DNA from: Asaia bogorensis
GTDB lineage: Bacteria; Pseudomonadota; Alphaproteobacteria; Acetobacterales; Acetobacteraceae
Direction: 5' to 3'
DNA: 48,565 nt
Assembly (NCBI GenBank): GCA_945861095.1
Contig: CAMATI010000006.1
Location: forward strand, 1-48,565
Below are positions 34,408 through 43,660 of this stretch, in pieces (position 1 is the first letter of the stretch; the number at the start of each line of letters is the position of its first letter). Made by a program: the position numbers and the translations under genes. Below the pieces are notes generated by a model. The model did not search any database. It saw nothing but the letters and a program-made list of their open reading frames with translations, and was not told the DNA's origin.

Positions 34408-35943
34408 ATGCCTTTTTCACCGCCTGCCAGGCAGCCACGATGCGGCGTGGTCGATCTTGGTTCCAATTCCGTGCGCCTTGTTGTCTATGAGGGACACCGT
34501 CGCAATCCGTCGATCATCTTCAACGAGAAGGCGGTCCTGCGACTCGGGCAGGGGCTGCAGGAATCCGGCTTTCTGAACGAGGACGGCATGCGTCAGGCGC
34601 TGACCGTGATGCATCGCTATCACGCGGTCGCCCGTGCCATGGGGGCGGAACCGTTCGAGGTTCTGGCGACGGCCGCGGTGCGTGACGCCCATAATGGCTC
34701 CGATTTCGTCGCCGATCTGCGGAACCGCATGAATGGCGTGCCCATCCATGTGCTGTCCGGACACCAGGAGGCCGGGTTTTCGGCTGAAGGGCTGTTGTGT
34801 GGGATCCCGGCGGCGGACGGGATTCTGGCCGACATCGGTGGCGGCTCCCTGGAAGTGGTGCAGTTGAACGCGGGGCGCCAGGGTCTTTCGCAGACCTTGC
34901 GGTTGGGTGTCATCCGGCTGACGGAGCGGTCGGGCGGCGATCTGGTGCAGGCCCGGATGATCGCCGAATCCGACATGGCCACCGTCCCATGGCTGTCCGA
35001 AGGCAACGGGCGCGATCTTTATCTGGTCGGCGGCGCGTGGCGCGCCCTGGCGCGCATTCACATGGCCCAGACTGGCTATCCGCTTCCCATGGTGCATCAC
35101 TACGTCATCGGACGAGAGGAAGCCCGTGACCTTGCCGGCCTGATCGCCGGTGCCAACCGGAAATTGCTGGAAAAACTGCCCGGCGCACCTCGGCGACGAT
35201 TGGACGACCTGCCACTGGCAGCCACCGTGTTACGGCGGCTGGTGCGCGTGACGGGTGTCCGCCGCGTCGTGTTCAGTGCCAACGGTCTGCGCGAAGGCTG
35301 GTTCATGCGGCGCATGTCGCCGGAGATACGCCAGCAGGATCCTTTGCTGGCCGCGGGCCATGAACTGGCGGCGCAGCATGGCCGGGACCCGGCCTTACCG
35401 CCCGCGCTGCTCGTATGGACCGACCCGTTGTTCCAGGGCGAAACCCGGGCCGACCGCCAGATTCGGGAAGTCGCGTGCTGGATGTCCGACGTCGGCAGCC
35501 ACGACCACCCGGAATTCAGGGCGGAGCAGGCGTTCAATCGCGTGCTGCGACAGCCTGGGGTCGGGTTGGATCATCCTTCCCGGGCGTTCCTCGCGATGGC
35601 CATCGCGCTGCGCTACGAGGCGGACATGAATGCCGCCTATTTGCAACCCACGCGCGTTCTGCTGACCCCGGACGCCGCGCGCAGGGCCGAAATCCTGGGG
35701 GTTGCCCTGCGGCTGGCCTACACCTTGTCGGCGGGCACGCTGGATTTGCTGGCGGCGGCAACCTTGCGGGTGGAACGCTCTGCTCTGGTGCTGCAACTGC
35801 ACGAAAACAGCGGCGTCTTCGTCGGGGAAAGCATCATGCGCCGACTGGATCGGTTGGCCCTGGCGGTTGGATTGCCAGGAACGATGGAAGTTGCGCCCTT
35901 AGCGCAGTTGCGGATGCCGCCCAGCGGCACGCTGGCACGATGA
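34408..35943 (+). CDS. ppx: Exopolyphosphatase / Ppx-GppA phosphatase
   Basis: CGVVDLGSNSVRLVVYEGHRR, ATAAVRDAHNGSDF, ADIGGGSLEVVQL; directly follows ppk1. Confidence 0.95.
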   Translation: MPFSPPARQPRCGVVDLGSNSVRLVVYEGHRRNPSIIFNEKAVLRLGQGLQESGFLNEDGMRQALTVMHRYHAVARAMGAEPFEVLATAAVRDAHNGSDFVADLRNRMNGVPIHVLSGHQEAGFSAEGLLCGIPAADGILADIGGGSLEVVQLNAGRQGLSQTLRLGVIRLTERSGGDLVQARMIAESDMATVPWLSEGNGRDLYLVGGAWRALARIHMAQTGYPLPMVHHYVIGREEARDLAGLIAGANRKLLEKLPGAPRRRLDDLPLAATVLRRLVRVTGVRRVVFSANGLREGWFMRRMSPEIRQQDPLLAAGHELAAQHGRDPALPPALLVWTDPLFQGETRADRQIREVACWMSDVGSHDHPEFRAEQAFNRVLRQPGVGLDHPSRAFLAMAIALRYEADMNAAYLQPTRVLLTPDAARRAEILGVALRLAYTLSAGTLDLLAAATLRVERSALVLQLHENSGVFVGESIMRRLDRLALAVGLPGTMEVAPLAQLRMPPSGTLAR

Positions 35944-35948
35944 TATGC

Positions 35949-36023
35949 TGGCTGGGGCGGGAGGGATCGAACCTCCGAATGACGGAATCAAAATCCGTTG
36001 CCTTACCGCTTGGCGACGCCCCA
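35949..36023 (-). tRNA. tRNA-Gln(UUG)
   Basis: Reverse complement tggggcgtcgccaagcggtaaggcaacggattttgattccgtcattcggaggttcgatccctcccgccccagcca: 7-bp acceptor stem, anticodon loop ttTTGat, GGTTCGATCC T-arm, encoded CCA. Confidence 0.95.
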
Positions 36024-36119
36024 TCCGCGCGCAGGTGATAGGTCGCGTCGCGCGCCGCGTAAAGGGAGAACAACGCCTCGGGTCAAGCAATCGGGGGAAG
36101 GACGTCGTGGCCGCGTGGG

Positions 36120-36965
36120 TCAGCCGGCGGCGCCACCCCATGCCCACCAGCCGGGCCGGCTGATCGCATCGGCCGCCCGTTCGGCCGAACCGGCATCCGG
36201 GAACAAGCCAAAACAGGTTGCCCCCGAACCGCTCATGCGCACCAGCAGACAGTCCGGCGCCGACGCGATTGCCGCCAGCACCTGGTCGATCGGCGGACAC
36301 AGCCGGATCGCCGCCGCCTGCAGGTCGTTGTGCGCATGCGACAGATCGGCGGCCAACGCATGGGCGTCGGGCCAGCCGTCCGCCAGGCGCGCGGGCAGGG
36401 AAAATCCGGGATCGCGCGATTTGAATACCGCCGGGGTCGATACCGCCACCCCAGGGTTGACCAGCACCAGCCCGCACGATGGCAGCAAGGGCGCGGCTTC
36501 CAATCGTTCGCCGATCCCGCCCATGCGGGTGGTACGGCTGGCTAGGCAGACGGGAACATCCGCCCCAAGCCGCTGAGCGATGCCATGCAGCAGCGCGGGG
36601 TCGGGTTGCAGGTCCCAAAGCTGGGACAGCAGGCGCAAAGCCGCCGCGGCATCGGCCGAACCGCCGCCAATCCCCGATGCGATCGGCAGGTTCTTGTGCA
36701 GGATCAGATTGGCTTTCGGCGTGATTCCAGCCGAGCTCGCCAGCAAATGCGCGGCCCGTAGCACCAGATTATCCGGTTCATTCGCCAGCTCGGCGGCAAA
36801 CGGGCCGGTGACCGCCAGCGACAGATCGTCCGCGGCGAACGCCTCCAACCGATCGCCGCATGCGGCGAAGGCCACGAGACTGTCCAGCAGATGATATCCG
36901 TCTTCCCGTCGGCCGAGGATATGGAGAAACAGGTTGACCTTGGCGGGCGCCGCCTGACCCGTCAT
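36120..36965 (-). CDS. ispE: 4-(cytidine 5'-diphospho)-2-C-methyl-D-erythritol kinase
   Basis: APAKVNLFLHILGRREDGYHLLDSLVAF; LPIASGIGGGSADAAAALRLL GHMP-kinase motif; MSGSGATCFGLF. Confidence 0.95.
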   Translation of the reverse strand: MTGQAAPAKVNLFLHILGRREDGYHLLDSLVAFAACGDRLEAFAADDLSLAVTGPFAAELANEPDNLVLRAAHLLASSAGITPKANLILHKNLPIASGIGGGSADAAAALRLLSQLWDLQPDPALLHGIAQRLGADVPVCLASRTTRMGGIGERLEAAPLLPSCGLVLVNPGVAVSTPAVFKSRDPGFSLPARLADGWPDAHALAADLSHAHNDLQAAAIRLCPPIDQVLAAIASAPDCLLVRMSGSGATCFGLFPDAGSAERAADAISRPGWWAWGGAAG

Positions 36966-37015
36966 TGCGGGCCTCGACCGGGTCGGCATCGGATCGCCAT
37001 GCAGCACGCCGCCAG

Positions 37016-38734
37016 CTATTGGCCGGCCGCGACCGATCCGCCGGCCGGTGCCCCAATCGGCTGCGTGCCTGGCGGCGGGTTCAGCTTCGCTTCCAGCTTG
37101 GCAACGTCGTCCGGAGGCGGGTTGAGTGTCAGTGCCCGACGCCATTGATATTGGGCCTCTATCTTCCGGCCGACCGCCCAGTATGCATCGCCGAGATGGG
37201 CGTTGATGGTGGGGTCGTCCGGCTCCAGCTCCACCGCGCGCTCCAAGGTCTTGACCGCTTCCTGTATGGCACCCTGCCGGAACAGGACCCAGCCCAGACT
37301 GTCGATGATGGCCCCATCGTTCGGCCGTCGCTGCGCGGCTTTCTGCAACATCTCCCGCGCGCGATCGAGGTTCACTCCTTTGTCCGCCCAGGAATATCCC
37401 AGGTAGTTCAGGACCAGTGGCTGTTCCGGCGCCAGGGTCAAGGCAAACAGGAAGTCGGCTTCCGCTTTCGGCCACTGATTGCTGCGCTCAAACGAAATGC
37501 CGCGGCTGTAATACATCACCCAGTCGTTGCGGGTCGGCCGGGCGACACGGGCGATCGCGCGATCATAGGCGGCGATTGCTTCGTCATGCCGCTGCTTGGT
37601 TCGGTAAAGATCACCCAGTTGCAGGTCCGGCAACGGACTGTCCGGATAATCGGTGCTCAATTGCCGCAAGTCTGTCACCGCTGCGTCGGTCTTGCCCGTG
37701 CGATCCTGCAACGCCACCCGCCGCAACCGGACGACCGCCGACAAGGGGTCCCGCAAGGTGACATTGGCCAACATGGCCAGGGCGGCTTCCGGATGGCGTT
37801 GCACCACCAGGATTTCCGCCGCGGCCAGCCGAGCGGCGGTGAGGTCCGGGCGGATATCCAGTGCCAGGCGCAACATCACAAGTGACAGGTCGTTCGCGTT
37901 CTGGGACGTCAGGGCCGAAGCGAACGCCATGTAGGCCTCCGCCATGCCATCCGTCGGGGTGCCCACGGGCCGGGTGGTCACGGACTGCAACAACGCCGGC
38001 AACGCGATCTGCGCGTCGTTGGAAGTGCCCGCCAATCCCGCCAGGGTTGCCTGGGCCTCGGCCGGGTGGCCGGAGCGGGCCTGCCAACTCGCGAGGATTT
38101 GCGCGACCCGCACGCTGGAGGAGCCGAATTCGGTGCGAACGATCCGGTAGTACCGGTCCGCATCGTCACGTCGGTTCGCGGCGTCGGCGATCAACGCGGC
38201 ATGCAAGGCGAATGTCGGGCGAGACCGTTGTACGTCGATGAACGGGCGCAGGACCGTCAGTGCTTCATCGGTCCTGCCTTCCGCCTGCAAGGACCAGGCT
38301 AACAGCAGGGGCTGCAAGACCTGGGTCAATCCCTGGCGCGGCAAACCGCTCATGCGGCGTTCGGTCGCCTTCCAGCGCCCCGCCTTCGCATCGACATTGG
38401 CAAGCAGCAATTGCGCGACCGGATTGTCGGGCAGCCTGCGGGCCAGCGTCGTCGCTTCCGGTCGGCCTGTGTTCAGGCATGCGACAAAGGCTTGCGTGGT
38501 CACTTCCGGATCGTCGGGCGCCGCGGCGTGTGCCTTCAGCAGGTCGTTGCATGCGGTTACCGCGTCCGTGCGCTGCAGCGCATAGCGGCCCGCGAGGTAG
38601 TTCCCAAAGGCTCCGGTCGGCGCAAATCGGTCGACTCGTCCGCGCGACCTGGCGCCGGGATCGGACGCGGCGCAGGCCGACAGGACGGTCAGGGCCAAAA
38701 GCAGAACACGGCGGAGATTGCGTGCGTTGGGCAT
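37016..38734 (-). CDS. TPR-repeat lipoprotein
   Basis: LLLALTVLSACAASD lipobox; C-terminal TPRs (NYLGYSWADKGVNLDRAREMLQKAAQRRPNDGAIIDSLGWVLFRQGAIQEAVKTLERAVELEPDDPTINAHLGDAYW). Confidence 0.88.
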   Translation of the reverse strand: MPNARNLRRVLLLALTVLSACAASDPGARSRGRVDRFAPTGAFGNYLAGRYALQRTDAVTACNDLLKAHAAAPDDPEVTTQAFVACLNTGRPEATTLARRLPDNPVAQLLLANVDAKAGRWKATERRMSGLPRQGLTQVLQPLLLAWSLQAEGRTDEALTVLRPFIDVQRSRPTFALHAALIADAANRRDDADRYYRIVRTEFGSSSVRVAQILASWQARSGHPAEAQATLAGLAGTSNDAQIALPALLQSVTTRPVGTPTDGMAEAYMAFASALTSQNANDLSLVMLRLALDIRPDLTAARLAAAEILVVQRHPEAALAMLANVTLRDPLSAVVRLRRVALQDRTGKTDAAVTDLRQLSTDYPDSPLPDLQLGDLYRTKQRHDEAIAAYDRAIARVARPTRNDWVMYYSRGISFERSNQWPKAEADFLFALTLAPEQPLVLNYLGYSWADKGVNLDRAREMLQKAAQRRPNDGAIIDSLGWVLFRQGAIQEAVKTLERAVELEPDDPTINAHLGDAYWAVGRKIEAQYQWRRALTLNPPPDDVAKLEAKLNPPPGTQPIGAPAGGSVAAGQ

Positions 38735-38939
38735 TCGTAATCCGTAGCACCCGGCTTTTCCGGTGTCATGGGAATTGCGATTTGCCGCGGGGATTGTTTC
38801 GGCGGGATTGTTGCCGCGGGGATTGCGGGCACCGTCGTCGGAAGATCATCCGTCGTCCGCGCATGACAGGTTTGTAAAGTCTTTTTAATCAATCACACCC
38901 AGGCTATATCTAAACCAGCGACGGAACCCCGCGCCCGAG

Positions 38940-41462
38940 GTGCAGACAACGATGGCCGCCCGATCACCCACACTGGAGGCCCGCCGGCTGGCCTCTCCGG
39001 CGCTGATGGCCCTGATGGGCCGGCGCACAGCCGAACTCGGCGGTTTCGCCCTGGGCCTGCTCGGCCTTGCGCTGCTGGTCGCCATGTTCGACTACCATCC
39101 AACCGACCCGTCGTTGAACACGGCCACCACGGGCCATACCAAGAACCTGACCGGACCGGTCGGGGCGGTCGTTGCGGATATCCTCGTTCAGGGCTTCGGG
39201 TTGGCCGGAATGCTGCCCGGAATCGCCCTGCTGGCCTGGGCGTGGCGGATCGCGTCCCGCCGAGGCCTGGGTAGTCCGGCCGCGCGGATCGCCAGCCTGC
39301 TGGCAGCCTTACCCGTGCTGGCGGCGTTCTTCACGCTTTGCCTCACCCCCATCGGAATCGCCTGGCCGGCCATTGTCGGGCCGGGCGGGGCCATCGGCCA
39401 ATTGTTGTCCGAAACCGCCATTGGCGTGGGGCGCGACCTGGCTGGCCCTATCGGCGTCACCTCCGTCTGGTTCCTCGCCGTTGTGCTGACCCTCATCCTC
39501 ACCTTCGCCGCGCTCGGCCTTTCCACCGGGGAATGGCGCACGGCGGGCCGCGGCCTGTGGCGGGTGGGACGCTTCTCCGTCTCTGGCGGGCGCCAAGCCG
39601 GCCATGCGATGGCGCGCGGTGCCAGCGGCGTCGGGACGGCATCATCCTGGGTGACCGGCATGTTTGCCGGACGACCGGGACTGGGAATTGCGCGGGAACC
39701 GGCGCCGGCGCCGGCGCCGGCGCCGGCGCCGTCCTCGGCCCCCGAATCAGATTATCCGCCGGCGATCGGGGCATCCGCCCCCGCCCCCAAGGTCATCCGC
39801 CCGGAACCGCCGGTTCGAACCGACCGCCTGATCGCCCCGCCCGTCGAGGTTCCGCCCATCGCGACCGTCAGCGCGCCGCCACGGGTCAAGCAACCGCCGC
39901 CGTCCAAGGTGAAAGCCCAACAACCCAGCCTGCCGCTGACGGAAGCCGGCTGGCGGTTTCCCGATCTGTCGCTGCTGGTCGCACCGCCGCCGCGGGCCGC
40001 CTCGGGGCCGAGCGAAGAGGCGTTGCAGGCGAATGCGAGGTTGTTGGAGACGGTGCTGGACGATTATGGGGTCAAGGGCGCGATCGTGGAGATCCGTCCG
40101 GGGCCCGTCGTGACCCTGTATGAACTGGAACCGGCGCCGGGCATTCGCAGCGCGCGGGTGATCGGCCTGGCCGACGACGTGGCGCGCAGCCTGTGCGTGA
40201 CCGCCGTGCGCATCGCCACCGTCCCCGGCCGCAACGTGATCGGCATCGAGGTGCCGAACAGCAAGCGGGAGACCGTTTATCTCAGTGAAATCCTGGCCAG
40301 CGATGAGGTGCAGAAACATACCGGGCGGCTGTCGCTGGCGCTGGGCAAGGATATCGGCGGCACGTCCATCGTGGCCGATCTGGCGCGCATGCCGCATCTG
40401 ATGATCGCGGGCACCACCGGGTCTGGCAAATCCGTTGGCGTGAACGCGATGATCCTGTCGTTGTTGTATCGCCTGTCGCCCGACCAGTGCCGGCTGATCC
40501 TGATCGACCCGAAAATGCTGGAACTGTCGATTTATGAGGGCATTCCTCATCTGATGGCGCCGGTGGTGACGGAACCCGCCAAGGCCGTTACCGCTCTGAA
40601 ATGGACTGTCCGGGAAATGGAACGCCGCTACCGCGCCATGAGCCAGTTGGGCGTGCGCAACATCGGCGGCTACAACGACCGCGTGGCGGAGGCTCGGTCA
40701 AAGGGAGAGGTCGTCACCCGCCGCGTGCAGACCGGCTTCGACCCCGATACCGGCCGGCCGACGTTTGAAGAACAGCCCCTCGCGCTGGAGACGCTGCCGT
40801 TCATCGTGGTCGTGGTCGACGAAATGGCGGACCTGATGATGGTGGCTGGCAAGGAGATCGAGGCCGCGGTGCAGCGCCTGGCGCAGATGGCCCGCGCCGC
40901 CGGCATCCATGTGATCATGGCCACGCAGCGCCCGTCCGTCGATGTCATCACCGGCACGATCAAGGCCAATTTCCCGACTCGCATCAGCTTCCAGGTCATC
41001 AGCAAGTTCGACAGCCGCACCATCCTGGGCGAGCAGGGCGCGGAGCAACTGCTGGGCATGGGCGACATGCTGTTCATGCAGGGTGGCGGCAGAGTAACCC
41101 GCGTGCATGGCCCGTTCGTGTCGGACGATGAGGTGGAGAAGGTCGTGGCCTTCCTGCGCGAACAGGGCGAGCCGGCCTATGTGGAAGACGTGACCGAACC
41201 GACGGACACTGAAAACGAACCGTCGATGTCGGGTATCGCCGGTGCGAGCGACGGGGAAAAGGGCCTGTTCGATCAGGCCGTCGCGGTGGTGGCGCGAGAG
41301 GGCAAGGCGTCGACGTCCTTCATCCAGCGGCATTTGAACATCGGCTACAACCGGGCCGCCAAGCTGATCGAGCAGATGGAGAAGGAAGGCATCGTCAGCA
41401 CCGCCAACCATGTGGGCAAGCGGGAAGTTTTGGTCCGGCGGACCAATGACGACGAGGATTAA
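38940..41462 (+). CDS. ftsK: DNA translocase FtsK
   Basis: N-terminal TM segments, Pro/Ala-rich linker, LMIAGTTGSGKSVGVNAMILSLLYRLSPDQCRLILIDPKMLELSIYEGIPHLMAPVVT, C-terminal winged helix (gamma). Confidence 0.98.
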   Translation: MQTTMAARSPTLEARRLASPALMALMGRRTAELGGFALGLLGLALLVAMFDYHPTDPSLNTATTGHTKNLTGPVGAVVADILVQGFGLAGMLPGIALLAWAWRIASRRGLGSPAARIASLLAALPVLAAFFTLCLTPIGIAWPAIVGPGGAIGQLLSETAIGVGRDLAGPIGVTSVWFLAVVLTLILTFAALGLSTGEWRTAGRGLWRVGRFSVSGGRQAGHAMARGASGVGTASSWVTGMFAGRPGLGIAREPAPAPAPAPAPSSAPESDYPPAIGASAPAPKVIRPEPPVRTDRLIAPPVEVPPIATVSAPPRVKQPPPSKVKAQQPSLPLTEAGWRFPDLSLLVAPPPRAASGPSEEALQANARLLETVLDDYGVKGAIVEIRPGPVVTLYELEPAPGIRSARVIGLADDVARSLCVTAVRIATVPGRNVIGIEVPNSKRETVYLSEILASDEVQKHTGRLSLALGKDIGGTSIVADLARMPHLMIAGTTGSGKSVGVNAMILSLLYRLSPDQCRLILIDPKMLELSIYEGIPHLMAPVVTEPAKAVTALKWTVREMERRYRAMSQLGVRNIGGYNDRVAEARSKGEVVTRRVQTGFDPDTGRPTFEEQPLALETLPFIVVVVDEMADLMMVAGKEIEAAVQRLAQMARAAGIHVIMATQRPSVDVITGTIKANFPTRISFQVISKFDSRTILGEQGAEQLLGMGDMLFMQGGGRVTRVHGPFVSDDEVEKVVAFLREQGEPAYVEDVTEPTDTENEPSMSGIAGASDGEKGLFDQAVAVVAREGKASTSFIQRHLNIGYNRAAKLIEQMEKEGIVSTANHVGKREVLVRRTNDDED
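39699..39732. repeat. Hexanucleotide (ggcgcc)n repeat within the ftsK linker
   Basis: ccggcgccggcgccggcgccggcgccggcgcc encoding (PA)n. Confidence 0.9.
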
Positions 41463-41712
41463 GGCCGGGCCATCCTGAGCCGCTACCGGTCGGCGGAAAG
41501 ATCGACCGCTTCCTCCGTCGTGCTGGCGCGGTGCGGTGTCCGCGATTTTCCAGGTCGCGACCACGGGAGTCGTGGATGTCGGGCCCGCGCCCGCCACGAC
41601 CGTGTGCTGGCCATGCGCCAAGGGGACCGTGATTGCCGCGGGGTAGGTCGTTACATGGACAATCTGACGGGCAAGGTTAAATTGTCCACGACCACTGCGC
41701 GAGTCCCCTTTC

Positions 41713-41790
41713 CGTCATTGCCGGACTCGATCTGGCCACCCGCTCCCTGCTGATGAAGCGCGGGTTGCCGTGCCGAGCCCGGCAATGACG
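41713..41790. repeat. REP/BIME-like palindromic element
   Basis: cgtcattgccggactcg (41713-41729) and cgagcccggcaatgacg (41774-41790) are inverted copies with 16/17 complementarity; between convergent ftsK and dnaB. Confidence 0.8.
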
Positions 41791-41876
41791 TTGAGGGGCG
41801 GCGCGTTCACTTGTAGCGATTATTTGGGCGCGTTGCCTTGGGCGACGCTGTCGGTCACCGGCTCGGGCCGTTGGCG

Positions 41877-43376
41877 TCAATACTCGTTATGCATCTCCGA
41901 CGTATCCAGATTCCCAAATCGGGTGAATTCAGCCTCGAAGAACAGCGGGATGGTCCCCGTCGGACCATGCCGCTGCTTGGCGATGATAAGGTCCGCCCGG
42001 TTATGGGCGACCGACATCCGCGCCTGCCAGTCGGCGATGGCCTTGTGGAATTTTTCCGCCCCATCGGTGAAGGACGCTTCCTTCGGCATGCGCTGTTCCA
42101 GGTAGTATTCATCCCGGTAGACGAACATCACGCAGTCCGCGTCCTGTTCGATCGTGCCAGATTCGCGCAGATCCGATAGCTGCGGGCGTTTGTCTTCTCG
42201 CGATTCAACCGCACGCGACAACTGCGACAACGCTATGACCGGTACCGCCAGTTCCTTGGCCAGCGCCTTCAATCCCTGCGTGATCTGGCTGATTTCCAGC
42301 ACCCGGTTCTCGGCCCGCACGCCCACCGCGGGGCGCATGAGTTGCAGATAATCCACGATCACAAGAGCCAGACCCTTGGTCCGCTTCAACCGCCGGCATC
42401 GTGTCCGCAGGGCGGAAATCGTGATCGCCGGTGTATCGTCGATCTGTATGGGCAGGCTGGCGATTTCACGCGACACGCGCACGAAGGTGTCGAATTCCTT
42501 CTGCCCGATATCGCCGCGCCGGATTCTGTCGCCGGAGACCCTGGATTCCTCACTCAGCAGGCGTGTCGCCAACTGCTCGGAGCTCATTTCCAGGGAGAAC
42601 ACCGCGACCTGGGCGGGGTTGGGCGCGACGCTGTTGGCGGCCACCGCTTCGGCCATCAGCGCCTTCGCCGCGCCGAACGCGATTTTGGTCGCCAAAGCGG
42701 TTTTCCCCATGCCGGGACGGCCGGCCAGGATCATCAGGTCGGACGGATGCAGGCCGCCCAGTTTGGCATCCAGATCCCGCAATCCCGATGGCAGGCCGGA
42801 CACCTGCCCGGTGCGGTTCAGGGCGCGTTCGGCGCCGTGCAACGCCTCGGTCAACGCCTGATGGAACGTCATGAAGCCGCCGCCGACCCGGCTGGTGCCG
42901 GTCAGTTGAAACAGTGACTGTTCCGCGGATTCTATTTGCTCCGGGCCGCTAAGATTGTCCTCCGATCCGAACGCGTCGTTGACGATCCGTTCTCCAAGGT
43001 CGATCAACTGCCGGCGGACCCAGTTATCGTGGATCGCCTTGCCATAGTCGGACACGTTGATGATGCCCACCATCGCGGTCAGCAGGCGGGACAGATACGG
43101 CAGCCCGCCCGCATCGGTCAGGGCGCCGGTATGTTCCAGTTCCGGCTTCAATGTGACCGGGTCGGCGAGCTGTCCGGCTTCGATCTTGCGCGCAATGGCC
43201 TGAAACAATCGCCCATTCACCGGATCGGAAAAATGCTCCGGGCTCAGGATATCCGAAACCCGTTCATACGCCCGGTTGTTCGCCAGAATCGCTCCCAGCA
43301 ATGCCTGCTCCGCCCGAACATTCGACGGCGGAGTGCGCAAGACATGATCGGGAGAGGACAAAGACATCGCGCGCAT
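41877..43376 (-). CDS. dnaB: Replicative DNA helicase
   Basis: PPSNVRAEQALLGAILANNRAYERV; LMILAGRPGMGKTALATKIAFGAA; VIVDYLQLM; ALSQLSRAVESREDKRPQLSDLRESGTIEQDADCVMFVYRDEYY. Start may be 43367. Confidence 0.98.
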   Translation of the reverse strand: MRAMSLSSPDHVLRTPPSNVRAEQALLGAILANNRAYERVSDILSPEHFSDPVNGRLFQAIARKIEAGQLADPVTLKPELEHTGALTDAGGLPYLSRLLTAMVGIINVSDYGKAIHDNWVRRQLIDLGERIVNDAFGSEDNLSGPEQIESAEQSLFQLTGTSRVGGGFMTFHQALTEALHGAERALNRTGQVSGLPSGLRDLDAKLGGLHPSDLMILAGRPGMGKTALATKIAFGAAKALMAEAVAANSVAPNPAQVAVFSLEMSSEQLATRLLSEESRVSGDRIRRGDIGQKEFDTFVRVSREIASLPIQIDDTPAITISALRTRCRRLKRTKGLALVIVDYLQLMRPAVGVRAENRVLEISQITQGLKALAKELAVPVIALSQLSRAVESREDKRPQLSDLRESGTIEQDADCVMFVYRDEYYLEQRMPKEASFTDGAEKFHKAIADWQARMSVAHNRADLIIAKQRHGPTGTIPLFFEAEFTRFGNLDTSEMHNEY

Positions 43377-43433
43377 TTCCTATCGTAGACAGATAGTGAT
43401 GACCAACAGTACCTAATAAAACGTCAGTTGCAA

Positions 43434-43442
43434 TGTGGATAA
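43434..43442 (-). promoter_or_regulatory. DnaA box upstream of dnaB
   Basis: Perfect TTATCCACA on the minus strand (+ strand tgtggataa), 58 bp upstream of the annotated dnaB start. Confidence 0.7.
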
Positions 43443-43660
43443 CTATGATAGCCGCCACAATCGGGCGAATAGGGTGGAAGTTCCACCCCGCGGCTGCCCG
43501 ATCATTTTCGAATGCCCGATCATAGGCCGGCGCCGCCCAGCGAACCAGCCCCAAATCACATTTGGGTGACGGGCCGGCTGATTGGCACGGGGGGCCGCCG
43601 ATCCGAAGCGACGGACTGTCTCATTGCGGTCGTGGGGGCCTATCCTGGCCGAACGGCTTG

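Noticed and set aside
40698-41621. 307-aa - strand ORF opposite ftsK C-terminus
   Set aside because: Antisense to ftsK; starts on TTG. Only the part beyond ftsK was kept as a weak relic finding.
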